A stretch of DNA of 54,468 nt from Luteirhabdus pelagi (GTDB taxonomy: Bacteria > Bacteroidota > Bacteroidia > Flavobacteriales > Flavobacteriaceae), in the NCBI RefSeq assembly GCF_016827595.1, contig NZ_JAECMS010000007.1, positions 1-54,468 on the forward strand. The letters are read 5' to 3'. The position numbers and the translations under genes are program-made. Every line of letters begins with the position of its first letter. Positions within the stretch are counted from its first letter, which is position 1. Under the pieces are notes generated by a model. That model saw nothing but the letters and a program-made list of their open reading frames with translations, did no database searches and was not told where the DNA came from. Positions 24,452 to 32,529 of the stretch are shown piece after piece.

Positions 24452-27400
24452 ATGGGAATTTTAGACAACATCTTAAAAGTATTCGTAGGCGACAAGTCGA
24501 AAAAGGATATTAATGAAATTCAACCTTATGTTGATGAGATAAAAAAATATGAAGCCGATATGGCTTCCCTCTCCTTAGACGAACTCCGCGCGAAGTCGGA
24601 TGCTTTTCGAAATAAAATAAAAGAAGATCAAAAAGAAGTACAATCCAAAATAGACGAACTACAGGCACAAGCCAACGCTGAAGAGGATATCGATAAAAAA
24701 GAAGATATCTACAACGAAATCGATACACTAAAAGATCAGCGATACGAAATTGAAAAAACTACCCTTGACGAAATTCTTCCCGAAGCCTTTGCCGTTGTAA
24801 AAGAAACCGCAAAACGATTTAAGGATAACGAAACGCTTACGGTTACAGCCTCTGCTTTCGATAGAGAACTTTCTGGCAGCAAGGATTATGTTACTCTAGA
24901 TGGAGTAAAAGCAATCTGGAATAACTCTTGGGATGCCGCTGGTAAAGAAGTAACCTGGGATATGGTACATTACGATGTACAGCTTATCGGCGGGGTCGCA
25001 CTTCACCAAGGAAAAGTGGCCGAAATGCAAACAGGTGAAGGTAAAACGCTTGTAGCGACCCTTCCCGTCTACCTCAACGCCCTCGCAGGAAATGGGGTAC
25101 ATCTTGTAACCGTAAACGATTACCTGGCAAAGCGTGATAGTGCCTGGATGGCTCCCATCTTTGAATTCCATGGCATGAGTGTCGATTGTATCGACCACCA
25201 CCGTCCGAATAGCGACTCTAGACGCAAAGCTTATAATGCTGACATTACTTACGGTACGAACAACGAGTTTGGTTTCGACTATCTGCGCGATAATATGTCG
25301 CACAAACCAGACGATTTAGTGCAACGTCCACACCATTACGCAATCGTGGATGAGGTGGATAGTGTCTTGATCGATGATGCGCGTACCCCATTGATTATCT
25401 CTGGACCCGTTCCAGAAGGCGACCGACATGAATTCAACGAGTTGAAACCTCGTATTCAGGATATCGTAAACGTGCAACGAAAATATCTAACAGGAGTTTT
25501 AGCGGAAGCTAAAAAACTGATCAGTGAAGGCGACACCAAAGAAGGTGGTTTCCAACTGCTTCGCGTATATCGTGGACTTCCGAAGAACAAAGCATTGATT
25601 AAATTCTTATCGGAAGAAGGCGTACGACAAATTCTTCAGAAAACAGAAAACCAGTACATGCAGGACAACAACCGCGATATGCCAAAGGTTGATGCCGAGT
25701 TGTATTTCGTAATTGATGAGAAGAACAATCAAATCGAACTTACCGATAAAGGGGTAAATTATCTTTCAGGTGAAAACGATCCCGATTTCTTTGTAATGCC
25801 AGAAATGGGAATGGAAATCGCCAAGATTGAAGGAAAAGGCCTAACACCTGAAGAAGAAGCCGAGGAAAAAGAAGAATTATTCCGCGAGTTTGGTGTGAAA
25901 AGTGAACGTATTCACACCATGAACCAATTGTTGAAGGCATACGCCCTGTTTGAAAAAGACACCCAATATGTGGTGATGGAGAACAAGGTGATGATTGTCG
26001 ACGAACAAACAGGTCGTATTATGGACGGACGTCGTTATAGCGACGGATTGCACCAAGCAATCGAGGCGAAAGAGGATGTGAAGATTGAAGCTGCTACACA
26101 AACGTTTGCAACGATTACCCTTCAGAATTACTTCCGTATGTACCGTAAACTTTCGGGTATGACGGGTACTGCAGTAACGGAAGCGGGCGAGCTTTGGGAA
26201 ATCTACGAATTGGATGTGGTTGAAATTCCAACCAACAAGCCCATCGCCCGTGATGATAAGGAAGACAAGATCTATAAAACCAAGCGTGAAAAATACAACG
26301 CGGTAATTGAAGAAGTATCGGAACTATCCGCAGCCGGCCGACCCGTACTAATCGGTACTACCTCTGTTGAAATTTCGGAATTGCTTAGCCGAATGTTGAG
26401 CATCCGAAACGTTCCGCACAACGTATTGAACGCGAAACTGCATAAAAAAGAGGCGGATATTGTGGCCGAAGCCGGTAAAAGCGGTATGGTTACCATCGCT
26501 ACCAACATGGCAGGTCGTGGTACCGACATTAAGTTAAGTGACGAGGTAAAAAAGGCAGGCGGTTTGGCCATTATAGGTACCGAACGTCACGATTCTCGTC
26601 GCGTCGACCGTCAGTTACGAGGTCGTTCCGGTCGTCAAGGAGATCCGGGTAGCTCACAATTCTACGTTTCTTTGGAAGACAATCTAATGCGTCTCTTCGG
26701 AAGTGAGCGAATAGCGAAACTTATGGACCGTATGGGACTTCAGGAAGGTGAAGTGATTCAGCATTCCATGATTTCCAAGTCGATTGAACGCGCCCAGAAA
26801 AAAGTTGAGGAAAATAACTTCGGAATCCGTAAGCGATTGTTGGAATATGATGATGTGATGAACGCCCAGCGTGAAGTAGTGTATAAACGCCGCTACCATG
26901 CATTGTTTGGAGAACGTTTGCGGGTAGACATCGCCAATATGATTTATGACACTTCTGAAGTAGTTGCAGAAAGCAACAAACTGGCGCAGGACTATAAGAA
27001 TTTTGAATTTGAACTGATTCGCTATTTCTCGATGTCCTCCCCTGTGTCTGAAGAAGAATTCAAAAAAATGGACGCAAAGAAAATTGCGGGCACCATTTAT
27101 AAAGCTGCGTACAAGCATTATCAAGAAAAAATGCTTCGCAATGCAGAAATGGCGTATCCTGTAATTCAGAATGTATATGAAAACCATAAGGATAAGTACA
27201 AGCGTATCCTGGTGCCGTTTACCGATGGGGTGAAGACCTTGAATGTTTCAACCGACTTAGAGAAAGCGTATGAAACGGAAGGAAAGCAATTGGTTCAGGA
27301 TTTCGAAAAGAATATCACGCTAGCCATAATCGATGATGCTTGGAAAACGCACTTACGTAAAATGGATGAATTAAAACAATCCGTTCAGCTGGCAGTGCAC

Positions 27401-27808
27401 GAACAGAAGGATCCGCTTCTAATTTACAAATTTGAAGCCTTCGAATTGTTCAAGGAAATGATCGAAAAGGTGAATAAAGATGTTATTTCGTTCTTGTTTA
27501 AAGGTGAACTTCCACAGGAAAACCAAGAACAGATTCGAGAAGCGCGTCAGACGCGTCCGAAGGAAAAACTCAGTGAAGAAAAAGAGGAAATTCCAAACAT
27601 GGACGAGCGTGCAGCACAAAATCGTGCTGCTGGAAATACGCAAAAACAACAAGAAGTTACCGAAACCATCGTACGTGAACGTCCGAAGATTGGCCGTAAC
27701 GACAAGGTAACCATCAAAAATGTGATGAGTGGTGAAAACAAATCGATGAAGTACAAACAAGCCCTTCCACTATTAGATAAAGGTGAATGGGTATTAGTAG
27801 ATGAATAA
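24452..27808 (+). CDS. secA: Preprotein translocase ATPase SecA (long Bacteroidota form)
   Basis: This 1118-residue motor drives unfolded preproteins through SecYEG. Walker A is TGEGKT (194-199) and Walker B VDEVDS (299-304); the conserved DEAD-like motifs TNMAGRGTDI and QLRGRSGRQGDPG are present. Compared with E. coli SecA (901), about 90 extra residues sit before Walker A, including a charged coiled segment at residues 55-100, and there is a further insertion around 315-470. The usual C-terminal CxCxSG zinc finger that binds SecB and lipid is absent; the protein ends KYKQALPLLDKGEWVLVDE after a charged linker. It is monocistronic, with a terminator at 27827. Confidence 0.97.
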   Translation: MGILDNILKVFVGDKSKKDINEIQPYVDEIKKYEADMASLSLDELRAKSDAFRNKIKEDQKEVQSKIDELQAQANAEEDIDKKEDIYNEIDTLKDQRYEIEKTTLDEILPEAFAVVKETAKRFKDNETLTVTASAFDRELSGSKDYVTLDGVKAIWNNSWDAAGKEVTWDMVHYDVQLIGGVALHQGKVAEMQTGEGKTLVATLPVYLNALAGNGVHLVTVNDYLAKRDSAWMAPIFEFHGMSVDCIDHHRPNSDSRRKAYNADITYGTNNEFGFDYLRDNMSHKPDDLVQRPHHYAIVDEVDSVLIDDARTPLIISGPVPEGDRHEFNELKPRIQDIVNVQRKYLTGVLAEAKKLISEGDTKEGGFQLLRVYRGLPKNKALIKFLSEEGVRQILQKTENQYMQDNNRDMPKVDAELYFVIDEKNNQIELTDKGVNYLSGENDPDFFVMPEMGMEIAKIEGKGLTPEEEAEEKEELFREFGVKSERIHTMNQLLKAYALFEKDTQYVVMENKVMIVDEQTGRIMDGRRYSDGLHQAIEAKEDVKIEAATQTFATITLQNYFRMYRKLSGMTGTAVTEAGELWEIYELDVVEIPTNKPIARDDKEDKIYKTKREKYNAVIEEVSELSAAGRPVLIGTTSVEISELLSRMLSIRNVPHNVLNAKLHKKEADIVAEAGKSGMVTIATNMAGRGTDIKLSDEVKKAGGLAIIGTERHDSRRVDRQLRGRSGRQGDPGSSQFYVSLEDNLMRLFGSERIAKLMDRMGLQEGEVIQHSMISKSIERAQKKVEENNFGIRKRLLEYDDVMNAQREVVYKRRYHALFGERLRVDIANMIYDTSEVVAESNKLAQDYKNFEFELIRYFSMSSPVSEEEFKKMDAKKIAGTIYKAAYKHYQEKMLRNAEMAYPVIQNVYENHKDKYKRILVPFTDGVKTLNVSTDLEKAYETEGKQLVQDFEKNITLAIIDDAWKTHLRKMDELKQSVQLAVHEQKDPLLIYKFEAFELFKEMIEKVNKDVISFLFKGELPQENQEQIREARQTRPKEKLSEEKEEIPNMDERAAQNRAAGNTQKQQEVTETIVRERPKIGRNDKVTIKNVMSGENKSMKYKQALPLLDKGEWVLVDE

Positions 27809-27826
27809 GAAAACACCCTAACTGCT

Positions 27827-27862
27827 AAAGCCCGAAATATTCCATTTCGGGCTTTGTTTTTT
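27827..27862 (+). terminator. Terminator after secA
   Basis: AAAGCCCGAAAT pairs with ATTTCGGGCTTT, then a T run. Confidence 0.85.
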
Positions 27863-27892
27863 TAGTATTTTACAGCGGCTAAACAACCTACC

Positions 27893-28369
27893 ATGAAGAC
27901 TATTAAAATTGAACTGAAATGGGCCATCCTATTTACGATTACGCTATTGGCATGGTCATGGCTTGAAAAAACCCTGGGTTGGCACGACAGCCACATAGAA
28001 GACCATTCTTGGGGGACGTTTCTCTTCACTCCTATTGCTATCTTTTTATATTTGCTTGCCTTGCGTGAAAAGCGCCGACGGTTCTTTTCGGGAAAAATGA
28101 CATGGCTTCAGGGATTTGTAACAGGTGTTAAAATAGCAGTCTTTGTTGCCATCCTTTCACCATTTGCCCAATATTTTATCCATACCGTAATTTCTCCAGA
28201 CTTTTTCGATAATATGATAGCGCATGCCGTTAGCAGTGGTAAAAGTACGCAGCAAGAGGCGGAAGCCTACTTCAACCTTACTTCCTATATATGGCAATCT
28301 GCTATTGGAGCAATACTAATGGGCACTATTACGGCTGCCATCGTGGCAATTTTTACAAAGCGGTCGTAG
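27893..28369 (+). CDS. DUF4199-type membrane protein
   Basis: This 158-residue integral membrane protein has four hydrophobic segments, at about residues 10-22, 42-58, 74-96 and 130-152. The layout and the SGKMTWLQGFVTGVKIAVFVA segment match the DUF4199 family of Bacteroidota. No function is known for the family. It is convergent with the sigma-factor operon on the minus strand, with no spacer between the ends (28369/28370). Confidence 0.75.
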   Translation: MKTIKIELKWAILFTITLLAWSWLEKTLGWHDSHIEDHSWGTFLFTPIAIFLYLLALREKRRRFFSGKMTWLQGFVTGVKIAVFVAILSPFAQYFIHTVISPDFFDNMIAHAVSSGKSTQQEAEAYFNLTSYIWQSAIGAILMGTITAAIVAIFTKRS

Positions 28370-28762
28370 TTAATCCTTTTTCAACAACTGACTTTTCAGA
28401 AAAGGAATTTCCATCAAAAATAATCCCAAAAAGGCTATGGCATATAGCATGGTCTGAGAGGTTGATACTTCAGGAATTGACAAGGAAGAAATCGTATTCC
28501 ACACAATATTTATAGAAGCTATATACTTATTGGGTTCGGTTGGTAAAAAGTAGGCCGCTAAAGGAATACATACGAAAGCGAAAGCGATACAAAACAATGC
28601 TTTTTGAGACAGCAGTGGTTTGTAGACCGTATGTGAAGTTGCCGAAGCTTGTGCTTCAATAAGGGTTATAACATTTTTAGTGAAATCGGGCGATGGGCGT
28701 TCCAATCCACCGTTCTTCATCAATGAATGCATAAAAGCATCATCTTCAAATCGCTTTTCCAT
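28370..28762 (-). CDS. Membrane protein cotranscribed with an ECF sigma factor (putative anti-sigma)
   Basis: This 130-residue protein has an N-terminal soluble part (about 1-50) followed by two hydrophobic segments (about 54-72 and 103-120). Its start overlaps the sigma-factor gene by 17 bases, so the two are translationally coupled. A short membrane protein immediately after an ECF sigma gene is the usual position of the membrane-anchored anti-sigma factor, but no zinc-finger HxxxCxxC motif is present. The anti-sigma role is inferred from position. Confidence 0.65.
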   Translation of the reverse strand: MEKRFEDDAFMHSLMKNGGLERPSPDFTKNVITLIEAQASATSHTVYKPLLSQKALFCIAFAFVCIPLAAYFLPTEPNKYIASINIVWNTISSLSIPEVSTSQTMLYAIAFLGLFLMEIPFLKSQLLKKD

Positions 28763-29327
28763 TGTGCTTTGTTTTTTCTGGAAGGATAAACTCCTTCAAT
28801 ATTCCCTTCAATTTTTTTCTACTTCGGAAGAGTTTCACCTTTACATTATCTTCTGTTAGCTCCATTATTTCGGCTATTTCACGCACTGAAAGATCTTCAT
28901 AATAGTAAAACGTCATCAATGCTGCATCTTCAGAAGGCAAACTAGCGATAGCTTTTTTGATAATTCTCGTTCGTTCTTTCTGTTGAAGTTGCTCCAAAGC
29001 GGTATCTAGATCAGCCACCAATATTGTTTCTACCTCAACATCAGATAACGGTATTCTTTTTTGCTTCCGTAGCGCGTCTAAAGCCTTTCGATAGGCAATT
29101 CGATACAACCAACTCGAAAATTTTGAATCACCACGAAATGTTGGTAAGGCATCATATGCTTTCACAAAAGTATCCTGCGCCACCTCTTCCGCTTCCTCTG
29201 GCACTTTCAACATTCTAACTATGACCGTGTATACAAAATATTGATACTTTTCGACCAATTTACCATAGGCACGGGTATCCCCTTGCAATGTTGCCTTGAT
29301 TAGTTGTTGGTCAGTTTCGGTACACAT
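28746..29327 (-). CDS. ECF-type RNA polymerase sigma factor (sigma-70 family), locus 1
   Basis: This is a 193-residue sigma factor with region 2 (residues about 18-85, including DTFVKAYDALPTFRGDSKFS and the core-binding WLYRIAYRKALD) and region 4 (about 125-175, with the helix-turn-helix YEDLSVREIAEIMELTEDN). The start is taken at ATG 29327; earlier ATGs (29336, 29345) lie inside an ECF-type promoter, TGTAACC-N16-CGTC, at 29339-29365. The same promoter sequence faces the other way toward the DUF6249 gene, which suggests autoregulation and a direct target. The putative anti-sigma gene follows, overlapping by 17 bases. Confidence 0.9.
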   Translation of the reverse strand: MCTETDQQLIKATLQGDTRAYGKLVEKYQYFVYTVIVRMLKVPEEAEEVAQDTFVKAYDALPTFRGDSKFSSWLYRIAYRKALDALRKQKRIPLSDVEVETILVADLDTALEQLQQKERTRIIKKAIASLPSEDAALMTFYYYEDLSVREIAEIMELTEDNVKVKLFRSRKKLKGILKEFILPEKTKHNGKAI

Positions 29328-29338
29328 GCTATACATGT

Positions 29339-29365
29339 GACGCATAAACGAACGGATTGGTTACA
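29339..29365 (-). promoter_or_regulatory. ECF-type promoter of the sigma factor gene (TGTAACC-N16-CGTC)
   Basis: Minus strand: TGTAACC at 29359-29365, a 16-base spacer, CGTC at 29339-29342. It is divergent from an identical pair at 29393-29419. AAC/GTAAC -35 and CGTC -10 cores are typical of ECF sigma factors. Confidence 0.7.
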
Positions 29366-29392
29366 TAGTTTTTAAAAAAAATTGAAATGTTT

Positions 29393-29419
29393 TGTAACCG
29401 AATTGAAATAGCTTCCGTC
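29393..29419 (+). promoter_or_regulatory. ECF-type promoter of the DUF6249 gene (TGTAACC-N16-CGTC)
   Basis: TGTAACC at 29393-29399, a 16-base spacer, CGTC at 29416-29419. Both blocks and the spacing are identical to the divergent promoter of the sigma factor. Confidence 0.7.
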
Positions 29420-29464
29420 CTATGAGCACATCAATTAATACGAACACTTATTAAATTTTAATGT

Positions 29465-29815
29465 ATGGGATCTGAAGTAATTATCGTACCGATCATGTTC
29501 GGTGTACTATTTGGAATTGTGTATCTCTTTATTACCGCAAGAAATCGGGAACGTTTGGCCTTAATCGACAAAGGTGCCGATGCTTCTATTTTCTACGGAA
29601 AGGATCGAAAGGTAACGCCTATTTGGAAAGTTATTGTTATCAATCTTGCGCTACTACTTATGGGCATAGGAATCGGAATCTTTATTGCCGCGTTACTACA
29701 CTATAACTTTGGTGTGGAAGAAGATGTGGCGTATCCAGGAACGATTTTCCTTATGGCTGGAGCTGGGTTGTTCTCGGGCTTTTATTTCACAAAGAAGTTG
29801 AATAAAGACGCCTAA
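29465..29815 (+). CDS. DUF6249-type small membrane protein
   Basis: This 116-residue protein has an N-terminal hydrophobic segment (about 5-23), a short soluble loop starting with RNRERLALIDKGAD, and two C-terminal segments (about 52-75 and 92-110). The RERLALIDKGAD signature is the family hallmark in Bacteroidota. It lies divergent from the ECF sigma factor and behind a matching ECF-type promoter, so it is probably part of that sigma factor's regulon. Function is unknown. A bidirectional terminator follows. Confidence 0.82.
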   Translation: MGSEVIIVPIMFGVLFGIVYLFITARNRERLALIDKGADASIFYGKDRKVTPIWKVIVINLALLLMGIGIGIFIAALLHYNFGVEEDVAYPGTIFLMAGAGLFSGFYFTKKLNKDA

Positions 29816-29833
29816 TATTTCTGAAGAAAAAGA

Positions 29834-29873
29834 AAATACCATTCGAGGAAATACCTTCCTCGGATGGTATTTT
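29834..29873. terminator. Bidirectional terminator between DUF6249 and DUF4097-like genes
   Basis: A long stem, AAATACCAT plus CGAGGAA with TTCCTCG plus ATGGTATTT, is flanked by A and T runs. Confidence 0.8.
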
Positions 29874-31276
29874 TATTGAAGGCGGACATCGCTAAATGAC
29901 GCGTTGATGGTCATTAAACGATCTGGATTTTTTGAAGTATTAAATCCTTTTACAAGTACACGACCATTCATCTTTGTAGGCGTCAACTCCATAGTCTTTG
30001 GATAGGCGAGTGTCGATTTTCTTCCATTGAAATAAAATGAAAACGCACTATCAGGCACATCGATAATGGCATCGGTATTCTCAAGGATAATATCCAAGGT
30101 TTGAAAATCATTGGAAACACCTCCGATTGTTAGTCGACCAAAAGACCCAGATAAGGCTGTTTCCTTGCCCAAGCTTTGAATGGCGACATCGCTTGAATTA
30201 GCTTGCAGATGAATGGTTCCAGTCCTGGCAATATTACATTGATCGACATATTTCACGTAGAGCGTACCCTCTTTCCAATTTTCTACTATTACTGGAGCAT
30301 AGGCAGCATTGATGAGGGTCTTCCCCCCATCAACACTAGTTGCCCGAAACGGTGCATATTGCAGCGTTGCTTTCACATTATGTGCATCGGCCATTTTTAT
30401 TTCGCCATGGCGCACATTAATCTCTGTTTTACTCTCTTTCGGCATTTTGATACGAATGGTTTTCTTACCATTCCTACTTGACTTTTTTGAACTGCCTTTA
30501 GAGCCTTTATAAATAATAGTCTGACCATTAGGAGTGGTTATCACCTCTTTGGAATAATTCCCATCCTCACCGAATTGGGCTTCCATTTGGCGTGCAAGGT
30601 TTTCGCCCCAGGCCTCCATTTGCTTTCCAAAGTTTTCACCCCATTCTTCCATTCTAGCTTCAAATTCAGGGCCGTACCGTTCTTCATATTGCTTCCCGAA
30701 TTCTTCGCCCCATTTCTGCATTTTAACTTCAAATTCCTTTCCAAATTTTTGATCCATTTGGGCCTCAAACTTCTCCATATAGGCTTCCTTATCTTTCATG
30801 AATTCTTCATAATCGAAATTAATAGTTCCCATCCGCTGAAGCACATCCTCTGGTAAGGCTGGTACACGCATTTCTGTAATGATAGGGTTTACCAAGCCTT
30901 CCAGCATAGGGCCTAAAAATTCCATGTCACCCAAATTACCATTGATAGCTATCGGGCGACTTCCATGCCACATGTTTCCCCCTTTCGCTTGGATGCTTAC
31001 TTGGTTGCTATTCCCCATTATCGACACATCCCAATTATTGAAGATAGTCTCTTTTTCCTCATCGGTTAGGTCTTCTCCTTCAATAGAAGCGGTAACTTCA
31101 ACCTTATTACGGTTCCAAGTTTCAAATATTACGTCCGTTTGATTCGTATTTACGATTACGGTTACGGGATCATCGACCGAAAAGGTCTCTGTTCGCGAAT
31201 GTTGCGCTTTAGAGCCCACCCAAACAGTAAGGGCTACTATTACGGCAACAATTTTAAATGATGTTAAGTGGTTCAT
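29873..31276 (-). CDS. Secreted DUF4097-like protein with an internal 11-12-residue repeat
   Basis: This 467-residue protein has an N-terminal signal peptide or anchor (about residues 7-24). Short beta-strand-rich segments at about 30-100 and 280-467 resemble the DUF4097 beta-repeat family. Between them, residues 170-238 hold six charged repeats of the form [FL]xxxMExxxGE (for example FEARMEEWGEN, FGKQMEAWGEN), predicted helical. Its start overlaps the putative anti-sigma gene by 23 bases, making it the third gene of a sigma-antisigma-effector operon. It may be an envelope stress protein; the role is inferred from context only. Confidence 0.72.
   Translation of the reverse strand: MNHLTSFKIVAVIVALTVWVGSKAQHSRTETFSVDDPVTVIVNTNQTDVIFETWNRNKVEVTASIEGEDLTDEEKETIFNNWDVSIMGNSNQVSIQAKGGNMWHGSRPIAINGNLGDMEFLGPMLEGLVNPIITEMRVPALPEDVLQRMGTINFDYEEFMKDKEAYMEKFEAQMDQKFGKEFEVKMQKWGEEFGKQYEERYGPEFEARMEEWGENFGKQMEAWGENLARQMEAQFGEDGNYSKEVITTPNGQTIIYKGSKGSSKKSSRNGKKTIRIKMPKESKTEINVRHGEIKMADAHNVKATLQYAPFRATSVDGGKTLINAAYAPVIVENWKEGTLYVKYVDQCNIARTGTIHLQANSSDVAIQSLGKETALSGSFGRLTIGGVSNDFQTLDIILENTDAIIDVPDSAFSFYFNGRKSTLAYPKTMELTPTKMNGRVLVKGFNTSKNPDRLMTINASFSDVRLQ
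30563..30769 (-). repeat. Six 11-12-residue coding repeats
   Basis: Residues 170-238 of the DUF4097-like protein contain six consecutive units beginning F or L, with a central Met-Glu and ending G-E-x. The unit length (33-36 bases) is regular, but the DNA is diverged, so the repeat is selected at protein level. Confidence 0.65.
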
Positions 31277-31847
31277 TGTCTGCTTTTTTAAGTTCTTTTA
31301 ATTTGTTTTTGAGTTTGAACAGCAGATCCAAACGCAATTGTAAGTTTTCAATAAGGGCTGTGATGGTTGCCTCGGTAGGGCCCATTTCATTTAATTCTAC
31401 CGTAAGGGTTTTATATTCTTGGTCTAATTGCTTTAGTTGTTCCATATAGCCTTCCACCAATTCTTTGTTATCGGGATTGATTTCCAACGATGCTAGTTGC
31501 ATGTTGATACCGGCCATATAATAGTTTTCGACCTTTTTCAAATCGGGAGAAAGGTCCCCCAATTGAATTTGCGCAGCATCGGAGTTTTCATCTGTACTCG
31601 TAATTTCTTCTCCGCTCAATTCACTTGGCGTAGAAAACTGTTGGTAGCCAATCAAGCCCACTGTTACGATAACAGCAATCATCGCTGCTACCTGAAGCCA
31701 CTGCTCCTTATACCAAGGCTTGGAAACTACAATTTTCTCCTGATGCAGCGCTTCCAACTTAGCTTCGAAACGGCCAAGATGTCCTTCAGACAACTTCGGT
31801 GTCTGCTCGTCCTGTTCCTTTAAAAGTTCTCGAATATCACGTGCCAT
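31254..31847 (-). CDS. Single-pass membrane protein, putative anti-sigma factor
   Basis: This 197-residue protein has a soluble N-terminal domain (1-48; RDIRELLKEQDEQTPKLSEG), one membrane helix (about 52-68, VAAMIAVIVTVGLIGYQQF) and a helical periplasmic C-terminal domain ending in a coiled, Lys/Leu-rich segment. This topology and its 11-base overlap with the ECF sigma gene upstream suggest an anti-sigma factor that holds the sigma factor at the membrane. No zinc-finger anti-sigma motif is seen. The gene downstream overlaps it by 23 bases. Confidence 0.7.
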   Translation of the reverse strand: MARDIRELLKEQDEQTPKLSEGHLGRFEAKLEALHQEKIVVSKPWYKEQWLQVAAMIAVIVTVGLIGYQQFSTPSELSGEEITSTDENSDAAQIQLGDLSPDLKKVENYYMAGINMQLASLEINPDNKELVEGYMEQLKQLDQEYKTLTVELNEMGPTEATITALIENLQLRLDLLFKLKNKLKELKKADNEPLNII

Positions 31848-32421
31848 GACGCAAATGTTTTAATTGTTGTTTCAGTTTTTGTTTTCCCCGGTGCAAATTT
31901 GTTCGAGATGCACTTTCGGTAATTCCTAAGATATCGGCTATCTCCTGGTGATCGTATCCTTCTAAGAGATACAATTTCACCACTACTCGATAGGATTCCT
32001 TAAGGCTCTCTATCGCCGCCTTAACGGCGTCGATGGTTGTTTCATCTGGTACCTCCCAATCATCATTGTCATCCACGATATGCAGGGTTTCCTCTTCCAA
32101 CGATTGGAACTGTGCTTTTTTGGCTTTGATGACATCCAAGCACGTATTGATAACGATACGCTTTAGCCAGGCGCCAAAGGTGACGTCCCCTTTGAATTGC
32201 TCTAGCTTTTTGAATGCCTTGATAAATGCTACTTGCATAGCATCTTCAGCGGCCGCCTGGTCTTTCAAATATCTGCTTGCTACGATATACATGCCATCGC
32301 AATACTGATTATAGAGCGCCAGTTGCGCTTTACGATTATTGGCTTTGCATTGTTCTACAAGTACCTGAGTGGACAAGGCTTTGATGGTTTTTTTGGTTGC
32401 TGTTCGGTTTAAAGACGACAC
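31837..32421 (-). CDS. ECF-type RNA polymerase sigma factor, locus 2
   Basis: This sigma factor has region 2 (DAMQVAFIKAFKKLEQFKGD, then FGAWLKRIVINTCLDVIK) and region 4 (YLLEGYDHQEIADILGITES). No ATG is available near the N terminus: the open frame begins at GTG 32421, and a TTG at 32376 would give MSTQVLVEQCKANNRKAQ, which resembles the usual N terminus of the family. An ECF-type CTGAAAC-N16-CGTC at 32414-32440 would place transcription downstream of the GTG and favour the TTG start. It heads an overlapping three-gene operon. DUF2383 paralog 2 is divergent from it. Confidence 0.88.
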   Translation of the reverse strand: MSSLNRTATKKTIKALSTQVLVEQCKANNRKAQLALYNQYCDGMYIVASRYLKDQAAAEDAMQVAFIKAFKKLEQFKGDVTFGAWLKRIVINTCLDVIKAKKAQFQSLEEETLHIVDDNDDWEVPDETTIDAVKAAIESLKESYRVVVKLYLLEGYDHQEIADILGITESASRTNLHRGKQKLKQQLKHLRHGT

Positions 32422-32440
32422 AATATCTGTACTGTTTCAG
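32414..32440 (-). promoter_or_regulatory. Putative ECF-type promoter of sigma locus 2
   Basis: Minus strand: CTGAAAC (32434-32440), a 16-base spacer, CGTC (32414-32417). It is related to, but not identical with, the pair at locus 1. Confidence 0.45.
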
Positions 32441-32529
32441 CACTTAACGAAATTTTAGCTTAAAATAATGGTAAATAGCATTTAGGACAATGTAATTCAC
32501 ACTATCTTTAAAAAAGAAAATTATATGGA

